Below, one piece after another: positions 35,374-43,560 of a stretch of DNA of 64,000 nt (within the stretch, counting starts at the first letter, position 1; every line of letters begins with the position of its first letter). The position numbers were made by a program, and so were the translations under genes. A model generated the notes under the pieces. That model had not been told where the DNA came from. It saw nothing but the letters and a program-made list of their open reading frames with translations, and made no database searches. This DNA comes from Streptosporangium brasiliense (GTDB lineage Bacteria > Actinomycetota > Actinomycetes > Streptosporangiales > Streptosporangiaceae): assembly GCF_030811595.1 (NCBI RefSeq), contig NZ_JAUSRB010000002.1:2418001-2482000 (forward strand), written 5' to 3'.

Positions 35374-36285
35374 TCAGGAACCCCTGGGGCAGGAGGCTCT
35401 CCTGGGCCGGGGGGCGTCGTTCGCCGTGGGGCCGGCCAGGAGGAGCGCCTCACCCGCCGCGCTCATCACGCCGTCGTGGACGTACCAGCCGCCCGGCATC
35501 GAGAATTTCTCGCCCTTCCTGGCGCCGTAGTGGGTGAACTCCGGCTCCACACCGCGTTGCCGGAGCATCGCCCGCACCTTGTCGACGGTCTTGTTGACGT
35601 AGTCGACACAGTGGAACGGCTCACCGGGCGTGTCGATGCCGGGCGGCATCGTGTAGCGCTCGCCGGGACGGGCGACACGGCCGAGGAGGATCTCGCCTCT
35701 CGCCTTGAAGTCCACCGGGACCCTCAGGCCGATCGGGCAGCCCCCGAACCGGCTGCAGGGCCCCGGAGCCTCGATGGTCCGGATGGAGTCTTGCTCGGGT
35801 ACGGTCCGTCCCTGCCGGAGCCCCTCGACCCCTCCGCTCATCACGAACATCCGGCCGGCGATGCTCGGAGAGGTCGGTTCGAGCAGGAGCCTGATGTCGA
35901 GGCCACGGGCGTTGAGCTCGCGTTCGTACATCTTCGGGTCGGCGTAGAGGTCCTTGACCGTGATGACGTAGTAGCCGCCCGCCCGCTTGATGTCGAGGGA
36001 GGCGGAGGCCGGAGCCGTGCCGTAGCCGCCGGGGAGCACCCAGCCCGTGATCATGGCCGCGGCGGCGAGTCCGGCGACCGCCGGCACGCTCAACCACCGG
36101 CGGTTCCACCGTCCTTGAGAGCGTCCGCGCGCGGCGGGACGGGCGGAGGTCAGGCGCGGCCACCGCCTCCCGGGCGCGACGGCCGGGACCGCCGTGATCT
36201 CGTCGAACAGCTCCCTGGCGCCGGGGGTCATGCCGGGGCCGGGGTCGGGGACGATCCCGGCGACGAGGCGGTCGACGTCGTTCAT
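35374..36285 (-). CDS. Membrane-anchored partner of the ECF sigma factor
   Basis: 303 residues. A cytoplasmic N-terminus of about 65 residues is followed by one membrane helix (VPAVAGLAAAAMITGWVL) and a 200-residue extracytoplasmic part containing three Cys (CSRFGGC, FHC). It resembles the CU044_5270-type proteins encoded directly after ECF sigma genes in actinobacteria, which are presumed anti-sigma or signal proteins. No classic zinc-binding HxxxCxxC motif is seen in the N-terminus. The ATG at 36285 overlaps the sigma-factor stop, supporting a paired function. Confidence 0.7.
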   Translation of the reverse strand: MNDVDRLVAGIVPDPGPGMTPGARELFDEITAVPAVAPGRRWPRLTSARPAARGRSQGRWNRRWLSVPAVAGLAAAAMITGWVLPGGYGTAPASASLDIKRAGGYYVITVKDLYADPKMYERELNARGLDIRLLLEPTSPSIAGRMFVMSGGVEGLRQGRTVPEQDSIRTIEAPGPCSRFGGCPIGLRVPVDFKARGEILLGRVARPGERYTMPPGIDTPGEPFHCVDYVNKTVDKVRAMLRQRGVEPEFTHYGARKGEKFSMPGGWYVHDGVMSAAGEALLLAGPTANDAPRPRRASCPRGS

Positions 36286-36836
36286 CACAGCTGTCCCTTC
36301 GCCAGCGCGACCGCGCGCGAGCCGTATCTGGCCATGTCGAATCCCCCGGAGTCCAGCTCCCTGGCGAGCCGTCTGCGGGCCCGGTGCAGCCGCAGCCGGG
36401 CCGCGCCGCGCGAGCAGCCCAGCACCTTGGCGACCTCCTGGCTGCTCAGCCCCTCCCAGCTGACCAGGGAGAGCAGCTCCCGGTCGTCGGGGCTCAGGCG
36501 CATGAAGGCCCGGCGGACGCCGTCGGGATCCTCCTCCACGGTCCTCTCGGCCCAGACGGCCAGCTCCGCGCGGAGCCGTACGGCCAGCGCGGTCCGCCGG
36601 TTCTCCTCCCGCCGCCGGTTGGACAGGACCCGCCGGGCCACGCCGTACAGCCAGAGCCGCGCGTCGTGCCCGTCGGGGATGTCGCCCATCCGGCGCCAGG
36701 CCGTGGTGAAGGTCTCGGCGATGGCGTCCGCCGCGTCGTCGGGGGAGCCGGTGCGCCGCCGTACGTAGGCGAGGAGATCCGGGTAGTGCGCGTTGTAGAT
36801 CTCCTCGAAGCGCTGCTTCGGGTCAGGGGGGCCCAC
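36285..36836 (-). CDS. ECF-subfamily RNA polymerase sigma factor
   Basis: A 183-residue protein with sigma region 2 (YPDLLAYVRRRTGSPDDAADAIAETFTTAWRR) and region 4 (LSPDDRELLSLVSWEGLSSQEVAKVLGCSRGAARLRLHRARRRL), and none of the other sigma regions. It redirects RNA polymerase to a small regulon that usually includes its own operon. The following gene overlaps by one base and is its likely regulator. The gap to 36954 shows no second gene. Confidence 0.93.
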   Translation of the reverse strand: MGPPDPKQRFEEIYNAHYPDLLAYVRRRTGSPDDAADAIAETFTTAWRRMGDIPDGHDARLWLYGVARRVLSNRRREENRRTALAVRLRAELAVWAERTVEEDPDGVRRAFMRLSPDDRELLSLVSWEGLSSQEVAKVLGCSRGAARLRLHRARRRLARELDSGGFDMARYGSRAVALAKGQL

Positions 36837-36954
36837 GCTGTTGCCTTCCGGAGGGGACTCGTCACCTACACCTGTCCGGACCCGCGCTTCTGTTTCACCC
36901 CTTTTTCTGGCTGTCTCACGGTTCTCCGTCGGCTGCCGGGACGGTGGCGGGCGC

Positions 36955-37290
36955 TCAGCCGGTGGAGGCGGCGTGCCAGGCCGTCCTGCCGAAGGTCTCG
37001 TCGGACAGGAGCAGGTCGAGGAGGCCGGGGAAGCGGGTGTCGAGGTCGTCGCGGCGGAGGGTGATGTAGAGCTTGCGGCCGGAGGGGCGCTGCCGGATGA
37101 CGCCGCTCTCGCGCAGCACCCGCCAGTGGTGGGTGAGGGTCGATTTGGGCACGTCGGGGACTATCGCGCCGCAGAACCTCTCCTCGCCGGAGGACAGGGC
37201 CCGCACGATCGACGCCCGGATCGGGTGGCCGAGCGCGGCCAGCACCGCTTCGAGCTGGAACTGCTCGCTGGACGGGTGAAGGGCGGTCAT
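36955..37290 (-). CDS. ArsR-type winged-helix repressor
   Basis: A 111-residue protein with a winged helix: ALGHPIRASIVRALSSGEE, recognition helix KSTLTHHWRVLRESGVIRQ and wing RPSGRKLYITLRRDD. The usual metal-binding ELCVCDL motif is absent, so it is probably not metal-responsive; ligand-binding ArsR relatives often control drug exporters. It is divergent from the split MFS exporter and the FAD monooxygenase, and three repeat sites lie between them. The start ATG 37290 has weak ribosome-binding context. Confidence 0.88.
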   Translation of the reverse strand: MTALHPSSEQFQLEAVLAALGHPIRASIVRALSSGEERFCGAIVPDVPKSTLTHHWRVLRESGVIRQRPSGRKLYITLRRDDLDTRFPGLLDLLLSDETFGRTAWHAASTG

Positions 37291-37298
37291 AGGGCGAT

Positions 37299-37381
37299 TG
37301 TACGGAAGAGTCGAACTTGACGGCGCGACCTGCTTTGTACGAGTATCCCGAACTGTCCAACTGTTCGTATTTCCCGAACAA
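37299..37381. promoter_or_regulatory. Three operator-like repeats between arsR-type gene and exporter
   Basis: Three direct copies fit TGTWCG-N7-CGAAC: 37299-37318, 37336-37355 and 37362-37381. The third is also an inverted repeat (TGTTCG 37362-37367, CGAACA 37375-37380). They cover the whole divergent promoter region, as expected for a local repressor controlling itself and the exporter. Confidence 0.6.
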
Positions 37382-37394
37382 TGTGAAGGTGGCC

Positions 37395-38345
37395 ATGCCG
37401 TCCCCCTCTCCGTCCCAGCCGCTCACCCGGCGCCGCCATGTCGGCCGGACCCTGGCCCTGCTGGCCTTCGCCCAGCTCATCACCTCGCTCGACTTCAACA
37501 TCGTCTTCGTCGCCCTCCCCGAGATCGGCCGGGACCTCGGCTTCTCCGCCCACACCCTGCAGTGGGTGACCAGCGCGTACGCGGTCACCTACGGAGGCTT
37601 CCTGCTGCTCGGCGGACGGGCGGCCGACCTGCTGGGACGCCGGCGCCTGTTCGTCACGGCCCTGCTGCTGTACGCGGTCTCCTCGCTGATCGGCGGGCTC
37701 GCCGAGAGCTCCGGCCTGCTGGTCGCAGCCCGTGCGGTGCAGGGGCTCGGCGGTGCGCTGCTCTTCCCCGCCACCCTGTCGCTGGTCAACACCCTCTTCG
37801 CCGAAGGCCCCGAACGGAACCGGGCACTGGCGATCTGGAGCGGCGCCGGGGCCAGTGGGCTGTCCCTGGGGGCACTGCTGGGCGGGGTGCTGACCGACTC
37901 CTTCGGCTGGGAGGCGGTCTTCTACGTCAACATCCCGCTCGCCGGTGGCGCCGCGCTGCTCGCCTACCCGCTCATCCCCGCCGACGGCGCGCGGCAGCGG
38001 GGCCGCAGCTTCGACCTGCCCGGCGCGGTGACCGTCACCGCCGGGGTCACCCTGCTGGCCTTCGCGCTCATCCAGGGCCCCGAGTCCGGCTGGACCTCGC
38101 CGGTCATCCTGGTGGGCTTCGCCCTCGCCGCCGTGCTGCTGGCGGCCTTCCTCGTCATCGAGGCCCGCAGCCGTGACCCCCTCATGCCGCTGCGCCTGCT
38201 GGGCAACCGCAGCCTGAGCGGATCGATGGCCATCACCCTGCTCTTCGGGGCCACGTTCAACGCCCTGCCGTACTTCCTGACCCTCTACTTGAAGAACATG
38301 CCTCCAGGCAAGCTTTTAACGAGATGCAGTTTCAGCCCAGTCTAG
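37395..38345 (+). pseudogene. MFS drug exporter (DHA2 type), N-terminal part, split by the integrated element
   Basis: The frame encodes helices 1-9 or so of a 14-helix EmrB/QacA-type exporter. Marks are the helix 1 motif SLDFNIVFVALPEIGRDLG, motif A GGRAADLLGRRR and motif C GASGLSLGALLGGVLTDSFGW. True exporter sequence stops at about 38290; the last 18 codons to 38345 are element DNA (KNMPPGKLLTRC). The remainder is at 45141-45697. Joining 37395-38283 to 45141-45697 gives 1,446 bases, exactly 482 codons, reading TLYFQSVHGYSPL across the join. The ATG at 37395 follows GAAGG. As it stands the protein lacks its last helices and is presumably inactive unless the element excises. Confidence 0.93.
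38284..38290. other. Left attachment-site core of the element
   Basis: TCTACTT at the junction where exporter sequence (LTLY) ends. The 7 bases are shared with the right end; serine integrases need only a very short shared core, within which the crossover falls. Left flank CTGACCC is the host half-site; right flank GAAGAAC is the element half-site. Confidence 0.8.
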
Positions 38346-39247
38346 GAAGCCCCGACGCTCAGGAGATGAGCCGAGGGGCTTTGACGTGCGTAGGTGGTGT
38401 CTCGATGCCCTCGATGCCGCATCGGGAGCGTGATCATCCAGAGACTACGAACCATGATCGGCGACGAGTTTCATTACAGGGTCAAGGCGGCAGCGCTCCG
38501 CGCCGCCGCACGGCGGGGCGTGCCCGCCCGCGCCGCGCGGACATCGGGACCGGGCATGCGGCCCTGGCGGCCGGTCCCGGCCCGCGCCCGCGCCACGCGG
38601 ACGGTCAGACCCCGCCGCCCGCCGCACCAGGCCGCCCGCCGCAGCCAACCGCCGCGCCGACCACCCACGCACTGCCGCAAATCCGTACCGGAAGCAGTCG
38701 GGATTGTGATCATCCAGGCAGTCGGCAACGCCCTCACGATCGCCTGATGGTGGCTGATCTCCGTACGGGGTCGGGGGCGATCGACGGTCCGGCGCTTCGT
38801 TCCTCAGCACCAGCCCACCGAACATCCGGGGACAGTTCACTCATTGCAGGCCCGCCATATGCCCGCCAGCAGGTTTCTTAGAGCGATCACGAGGACTCAC
38901 CAGGAGCGGACTACTCATGCTCGTCTATGAGCTATCCAGGATGAGCAAGGGGGTTGTTCCTTGCTTTCCGCCGCTCCGACCACCGGCCCCAACCGCTACG
39001 CGGCCCCTTCGGGGTGCTCCGCATTGGCGCCGGCCGCTCCGCTCTCGTCGATGGTGCGCCAGGGACGCTGACGGTTCCTCCCCCGCCCTCGGCTGCCTGA
39101 CGTGCTCGTATCCCTGAGCGTGTGCCGTCTCCGTCGGTGCACGCTGTGGGGGCAACAGTGCACCAGCGCGTGTGGGGGCACGCTAGGACGGAGTCGAGCC
39201 TCAGCCAGGCCACGAGACCGGCCGGTGCCAGGACGGGGGAGGAATGG
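38346..39247. other. Gene-poor left end of the element
   Basis: About 900 bases without a convincing gene. Open frames here are rich in Arg, Pro and Ala with no motif or ribosome binding site. The phrase GTGATCATCCAG occurs at about 38430 and again near 38706. A transfer or replication origin, or a degraded cargo gene, could lie here, but no motif identifies one. Confidence 0.45.
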
Positions 39248-39275
39248 GCCAGGAGTCACCCGGTTGACTCCTGGC
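39248..39275 (-). terminator. Perfect 11-bp hairpin downstream of the small-gene pair
   Basis: GCCAGGAGTCA (39248-39258) pairs perfectly with TGACTCCTGGC (39265-39275) around CCCGGT. It lies about 50 bases past the stop of the minus-strand operon, followed by no clear U-tract. A second hairpin at 39277-39321 separates it from the stop codon. Confidence 0.65.
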
Positions 39276-39276
39276 A

Positions 39277-39321
39277 GGCGTGGCGACGCCGTCCCTCCGG
39301 CTGGATTCACGCCGCCACGCC
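39277..39321 (-). terminator. GTGGCG-type hairpin just after the operon stop
   Basis: GGCGTGGCGACG (39277-39288) pairs with CGCCGCCACGCC (39310-39321) with one mismatch. Its loop begins CCGTCCCTCCGG, the same phrase as in the hairpin at 60948-60985, and the stem matches that hairpin and the one at 55560-55600. Confidence 0.6.
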
Positions 39322-39326
39322 CGTCT

Positions 39327-39614
39327 CTACCGGGCTCTACCGGACAGCAGTCCCGTCCAGATCGCCCGAGTCTCATTGATCGGCCGGACAGAGGTCTCAT
39401 GCACCTCAGGCTTACCGTCGAGCTGGACAGTCCGACGGATGAACGCCCGCCCGCCGCCCTCGCACAGCTCGTAGACCGTCGCCCGGCAGAAGCACGTCCA
39501 GGCCACCGCACGCGCCCGCTCCAGCACCGGGTACGGCGTGCGCCACTCCAGCCGCACGTGATCACGCTGGAGCATGGCCACGTGCGGGCTCAGGCACTCA
39601 TCCAGCACCGTCAC
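39327..39614 (-). CDS. Hypothetical protein of the integrated element
   Basis: An unrecognised 95-residue protein. It is soluble, with Cys-containing WTCFCRATVYELCEGGG in the middle and a basic end. The GTG at 39614 overlaps the stop of the preceding gene (GTGA), so the two are translationally coupled and probably act together. No domain is recognised. Confidence 0.6.
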   Translation of the reverse strand: MTVLDECLSPHVAMLQRDHVRLEWRTPYPVLERARAVAWTCFCRATVYELCEGGGRAFIRRTVQLDGKPEVHETSVRPINETRAIWTGLLSGRAR

Positions 39615-39997
39615 GACATGCTTTCCGCGATCAGGTCGACCACCTTTTCCGGGTGCTCGCGCCTGACGACCTGCGGCTCAGGGTCGGTGCGTCGGGATAC
39701 CAGGTAGGAGCCGGAGCGCGGCCCCATGGTCACCGTGACGTCGTAGCCGCCTTGAGAACCGATGACAGCCAGCTCAGGAGGGTGCCGGTCCAGCCAGCAT
39801 CGGAGAGGCCGGTTGGGCCAGGTGACCTCATCGGCGCGGTTGGCGAAAAGCCCGAGACTGATCGTGTGATGGCACCGGGCGCGGATCCCCCGCTCCTTGA
39901 GAAGCCGCTGTACGACGGCCAACGCCTTGTCCTGGCTCTCCGCTGTGGCTTCATCGATTGCCTTTGGAGATTCAGCCGTTGCCGTGTGCTGTGTCAC
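39611..39997 (-). CDS. Hypothetical protein of the integrated element
   Basis: An unrecognised 128-residue acidic-N-terminal soluble protein. The GTG at 39997 is supported by GGAGG four bases upstream. It contains KALAVVQRLLKERGIRARCH, which looks like a helix-strand start of an alpha/beta fold, and a C-terminal HPEKVVDLIAESMS helix. Its stop overlaps the next gene. It follows the XRE-regulator gene after a strong hairpin, so it may have its own promoter. Confidence 0.65.
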   Translation of the reverse strand: MTQHTATAESPKAIDEATAESQDKALAVVQRLLKERGIRARCHHTISLGLFANRADEVTWPNRPLRCWLDRHPPELAVIGSQGGYDVTVTMGPRSGSYLVSRRTDPEPQVVRREHPEKVVDLIAESMS

Positions 39998-40074
39998 CTG
40001 GCCTCCAAGGTCGGAACCATCAGATTCGGGCGGCGAGGACCGTAGTTCTCGCTGCCACAGTGACCTTAGAAATG

Positions 40075-40121
40075 GTCAAGGGGTCTGGTGTGCACATGTT
40101 GTGTACACCAGACCCCTTGAC
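40075..40121 (-). terminator. Very strong 21-bp hairpin after the XRE-regulator gene
   Basis: GTCAAGGGGTCTGGTGT (40075-40091) pairs perfectly with ACACCAGACCCCTTGAC (40105-40121). Pairing continues four more steps inward with one G-U, leaving the loop ATGTT. It starts nine bases after the regulator's stop on the minus strand and is followed by CCATTTCT, a weak U-tract. Confidence 0.8.
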
Positions 40122-40129
40122 AAGCTGTC

Positions 40130-41350
40130 CTAGAGGGACATGCGGTTTTCCAGGACCCGCAGGGGCTCCGGAACTCTCCGGTGGACCCGCACAAGCTGAC
40201 GTACCGTCTCCCTGGCCGAGGGATGGAAGCGCGTCATCTGCGGTGCGGTCCGCTCGGCAGCGATCATACGCTTGAGCGCCTTGTCATGATCGTTAGCCCA
40301 TAGGTGAGCGCGTGCCATGTCCAACTCGTGGTGCGCCCGGCGCTCGTCGGTGACTTTTTCCCGAGCTAGATCAACTCCTTGGTCCAGCCGTATCGCCTGA
40401 TCGGAATCACCTAGTTCGACGGCCACCGCACATCCGTGGATAGCGGCATTGCCCGGATTCATCTGCAGACCGTACGGGTCACGCCGATCTCTTGGATTGA
40501 CCCGTGCCGCCGCCTCAGTCGCGGTCCCGTGATGCTCCCAGGCGTCCGAGACCTTCCCTGCCCGTGCGGCGGCAATGGCCGCGCTGAGATGGAGCGAGCC
40601 GAAGACCTCCGTTGACACCGGGTTGTCCTGATCGACTTTGCCCGCAGTCTGTTTGATCATCTTGAGCGCGACGTCCCATGAGCCAAGCGTCATCAGCAGC
40701 CGCGCCCGCCCCAGGCTGACCAAGTGAGGTAGGTGAGGATCTTCGGCGCGTTGGGCAGAGACAGATGTCCGTTCCACCACGACCTGTGCCAGGTCGTGGT
40801 AGCCGAGGCGACGCGCCAGGGAGCCAGCGAGGCTTTGGGCGCGATTGAGCAGACGCCAGGCACGAGGAGCATCCGACTCCATGACCTGCACGGTGAGCTC
40901 TTCCAGGACCGCAGGGAGGAGAGCGCCAAGTCGGATATGCGATGCGGCCTTCTGGAATTTCTGAAGCCTGACGAGCTCCAGAGCCAGTTCATCGAGTGTC
41001 CGAGGAGGCATATCCAACTCGGGCGCGACATCTACATAAGCCAAAGCCATCCGGATCGCGGGGATCGTTGCGTGAACGGCATCGCTGCGCTTGTCGGTGC
41101 CTCGATACGGCTGGCCGTTGATCTCTGCCGGGTCCACGGAGCAGGCCCGCGCGACAGCGGCGACGAGGGAAGGGGTTGCCGGTTTCGAGCCGGATTCAAC
41201 CTTGGCGATGAGACTTCGAGAGACGTTCGCCAGCGTGGCCAGGCCCTCTTGGCTGAGGTTGCGGAGCTTCCGTACCCTGGCTATCCGCTGCCCGGTGTGC
41301 TCGCTGCGATCGGTGTGCGCCAGGTCAGGATTCCAGTCGTGTCCGGTCAT
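40130..41350 (-). CDS. XRE-family regulator with helical-repeat sensor domain
   Basis: A 406-residue protein. An N-terminal helix-turn-helix (TGQRIARVRKLRNLSQEGLATLANVSRSLIAKVESG) is followed by about 320 residues of helical, TPR-like repeats. This arrangement is frequent in streptomycete plasmid and element regulators and may bind peptides or control replication and transfer genes. The ATG at 41350 is chosen because GAGGGGAG precedes it; in-frame codons upstream overlap the repSA end and look noncoding. It is the likely copy-number or excision regulator of the element. Confidence 0.88.
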   Translation of the reverse strand: MTGHDWNPDLAHTDRSEHTGQRIARVRKLRNLSQEGLATLANVSRSLIAKVESGSKPATPSLVAAVARACSVDPAEINGQPYRGTDKRSDAVHATIPAIRMALAYVDVAPELDMPPRTLDELALELVRLQKFQKAASHIRLGALLPAVLEELTVQVMESDAPRAWRLLNRAQSLAGSLARRLGYHDLAQVVVERTSVSAQRAEDPHLPHLVSLGRARLLMTLGSWDVALKMIKQTAGKVDQDNPVSTEVFGSLHLSAAIAAARAGKVSDAWEHHGTATEAAARVNPRDRRDPYGLQMNPGNAAIHGCAVAVELGDSDQAIRLDQGVDLAREKVTDERRAHHELDMARAHLWANDHDKALKRMIAAERTAPQMTRFHPSARETVRQLVRVHRRVPEPLRVLENRMSL

Positions 41351-41402
41351 ACCGACTCCCCTCGCAGTCGCGCGGCTTCTCCACCATAACTGCCTGCCCA
41401 GT

Positions 41403-42839
41403 TCAAAGAGGTGGACATTCCGCAGCGGCGGTTCTGTTGTCTTCCCGTTCACGAGCGATCTTGCGTGCGGTGACGATGTGTTGTCGGGCGTTATCGGCCC
41501 AGAAGGCTTCGCCGTGTCGGTGCCCGCTCCCGGCATAACGCCAGTCCTGCAAGGTGATCGTTTCCCTGTCGTCCCGCTCCGGGAGACCGAGGATCAGCCG
41601 GGCTTGTTCGGCGCGGTGGTCGGCCCGTGCCTGCCGAAGATCGCCCAGGGTCGTGGAGTAGCGGCGGGACTTGGTGGAGAAGTGCCCCCGGTAGCCGAGC
41701 ATGTGAGCCCAACGCCGCAGGGGAATGTCCCTGTACTGGGGTAACTCACCCAGGCTGAAGCAGGTCAGGATCATACGCCGGGCGTGTTCGGTCACGTCCA
41801 GACTGGTGATGTCCCAGATGTTGCGGATCGGACGGTCTACCGTCCCGGCTGACTCCGCGCCCTTGGTGGCGTACTTGGCCACGTAGGACGCCACACGCTG
41901 ATCACTGACCCCGCCCAGGTCCGAGGAGACGTAGACCGGTCGGACGTCGAGCTGATCGCCCCAGCCCAGAACGGGAACAGGGCCAGGAGAACGGCTTGGG
42001 ACGGGAACGGCGACCTGTCCGGCAGCCTGCCGGATCGCGCGGTCCAGCAAGGGGGCCGTTGCCCAGTCCGGCGGTCGGTCCGCAGGCCCCTCCGGTCCGT
42101 CGAGGCGGATCACAGCATGGAAGTGGACCAGGCCGCGCGCTTGATACTCAGCGACCTTGGCGTATGACAGCCGCAACGTCCGGCGTAGCTCGGTACGGAT
42201 GACGCCGAGCAGGCGGGCGAAGACGGACGGCATGGCCTTGGTGAACTCCCGCCAGAGCTGGCCCGCGTGGGCGTTCCACAGCACCGCCCCCTGGTAGTCG
42301 TAGCAGTCCAGGCAGAGCGGTTGTCCGACCTGGGGGTCATCGCGGTCATGGCGTGCGCCGCAGCTTTCCAGCCGCCCGTGTTCGCACACGGGGACATCGC
42401 GCCGGGGACGGCAGGGCACGGTCTTGCCGTCCTTCCCTTCCCGGTGGGCGTGGACCGCGCCGAAGGACGGAGCGGTGAAGGTGGCGAACACGCGAGGATG
42501 GCCGCTCACATCCTCCGGGACGCCTTTGCCGCCCCGGAGACCGGAGATGATCAGGTGATAGGTGTCGTCTTTGTACGTCGCCGAGCAGGCCGGGCAGCGG
42601 GATGCGCGGCGGTTGCCGCACGCGGTCAGTAGGAAACCCGTGGGTTCGTCGGCGGTCCGGTAGACGTCCAGGACCTCACCTGTCCCGGCGTCCACGGTGA
42701 TGCGTTCGCCGTGGAGCCGGACGGGCTGAGCACAGCCGCCAGTGGCGTACACCATGCGTTGCCACCGGGTGAAGTCCGGCATGGCTGCACGCTGTACGGC
42801 GGCCAGGATGTCAGAGGAGAACGGAGGGACGGTGCTCAC
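41403..42839 (-). CDS. repSA: RepSA-like replication initiator
   Basis: 478 residues, similar in pattern to RepSA of pSAM2-type elements, which replicate by a rolling circle after excision. It has a Cys cluster CGNRRASRCPACSATYKDD, an HUH-like motif LVHFHAVIRLDG and a later YRGHFSTKSRRYSTTLGDLR region. The GTG at 42839 overlaps the stop of the preceding small gene (GTGA); the upstream frame extension lies within that gene and is not coding. Presence of a replication initiator implies the excised form can replicate as a plasmid. The double-strand origin is often inside or beside such genes. Confidence 0.88.
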   Translation of the reverse strand: MSTVPPFSSDILAAVQRAAMPDFTRWQRMVYATGGCAQPVRLHGERITVDAGTGEVLDVYRTADEPTGFLLTACGNRRASRCPACSATYKDDTYHLIISGLRGGKGVPEDVSGHPRVFATFTAPSFGAVHAHREGKDGKTVPCRPRRDVPVCEHGRLESCGARHDRDDPQVGQPLCLDCYDYQGAVLWNAHAGQLWREFTKAMPSVFARLLGVIRTELRRTLRLSYAKVAEYQARGLVHFHAVIRLDGPEGPADRPPDWATAPLLDRAIRQAAGQVAVPVPSRSPGPVPVLGWGDQLDVRPVYVSSDLGGVSDQRVASYVAKYATKGAESAGTVDRPIRNIWDITSLDVTEHARRMILTCFSLGELPQYRDIPLRRWAHMLGYRGHFSTKSRRYSTTLGDLRQARADHRAEQARLILGLPERDDRETITLQDWRYAGSGHRHGEAFWADNARQHIVTARKIAREREDNRTAAAECPPL

Positions 42840-43087
42840 GCGGCAGCATCCCTTCCGGCCTCCGAGGAGACAGGGGCGGGGGCGTCGGCGATCTCGTGAG
42901 AGAACTCGATGCCGTAGATGGCAGCCACACGCCGCCATGCCTCGGGGGAACGCTCAGGGGCCTGAGCGATCATGCGCGTGCTCCACTCCTCGGCAAGCGC
43001 GGCGTACGGTACCAGTTCAGGAGGTACCAACCGACTCCTTTCCTCGCAGGAAAGCCGCCGCTTGATTCGGAAAGCGATAAGCGTCAT
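42836..43087 (-). CDS. Small protein coupled to the replication initiator
   Basis: An unrecognised 83-residue protein, helical and charged (RIKRRLSCEERSRLVPPELV, then ERSPEAWRRVAAIYGIEF). Its stop overlaps the repSA GTG, which strongly supports translation. A helix-turn-helix is not evident, so calling it the excisionase would be guessing, although excisionases sit in this position in related elements. The ATG at 43087 has no clear ribosome binding site. Confidence 0.6.
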   Translation of the reverse strand: MTLIAFRIKRRLSCEERSRLVPPELVPYAALAEEWSTRMIAQAPERSPEAWRRVAAIYGIEFSHEIADAPAPVSSEAGRDAAA

Positions 43088-43560
43088 TGCCAGGCATGCT
43101 GATATTGCATGACTGTTCGTATGATGACGTTTATCAGCGAGAGTTTCGGAGTGTTTTTATGCGACTGTTAAACCAGTGAGCGCTGCCGGTGATGCTGGCC
43201 TACCGATGGCCGGGTCTCCCCATCGGAACGGCCGGTGTTCGCCATGTGGCCCGGTGGTGTCCTGCGCTCTTTCTCTGTCGCTGCTGGTTTCTCGCTGCTT
43301 CCCGAACGGCGGAGCTCTTTCGTGCCTTCAGTTCTACCACTAAGAGAACGAATGAACACAGGTAAAAGTTCCCGTCACCGCCATTCTCGGTGAGCCTCGG
43401 ACGTCCTCATAAGTGTCTCCAGGGGTCCACTGTCGTCCAGTGGCGTCCAACTGCATACGGCTGCATATGAATCTCATGTATTAACGAGTAAGGAAGCTGT
43501 CACCATGAGGCTAGGTGGCCAGATCCCTAATCGTCGAGGACGTCCTGAGACGTCTCGCTG
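43088..43560. other. Noncoding control interval of the element
   Basis: About 470 bases with no convincing gene and lower GC. It should carry the promoter of the repSA operon. Notable are an inverted repeat CCACTG-TCGTC-CAGTGG (43427-43443) and two close direct GCTGCATA-like words near 43450-43470. An origin is possible but not shown. Confidence 0.4.

Noticed and set aside
36285..36288. GTG at 36288 as start of the sigma-partner protein
   Set aside because: ATG at 36285 is next in frame and directly overlaps the sigma stop; the difference is one residue.
38324..38881. 185-codon plus-strand frame at the left end of the element
   Set aside because: Low-complexity Arg/Pro/Ala sequence with no ribosome binding site or domain.
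38996..39707. Overlapping 190-200-codon frames on both strands of the element's left part
   Set aside because: Contradictory frames over the hairpins; only the coupled minus-strand pair at 39327-39997 has start signals.
43168..43359. 63-codon minus-strand frame that could be an excisionase
   Set aside because: Very polar with no helix-turn-helix and no ribosome binding site; kept as noncoding.
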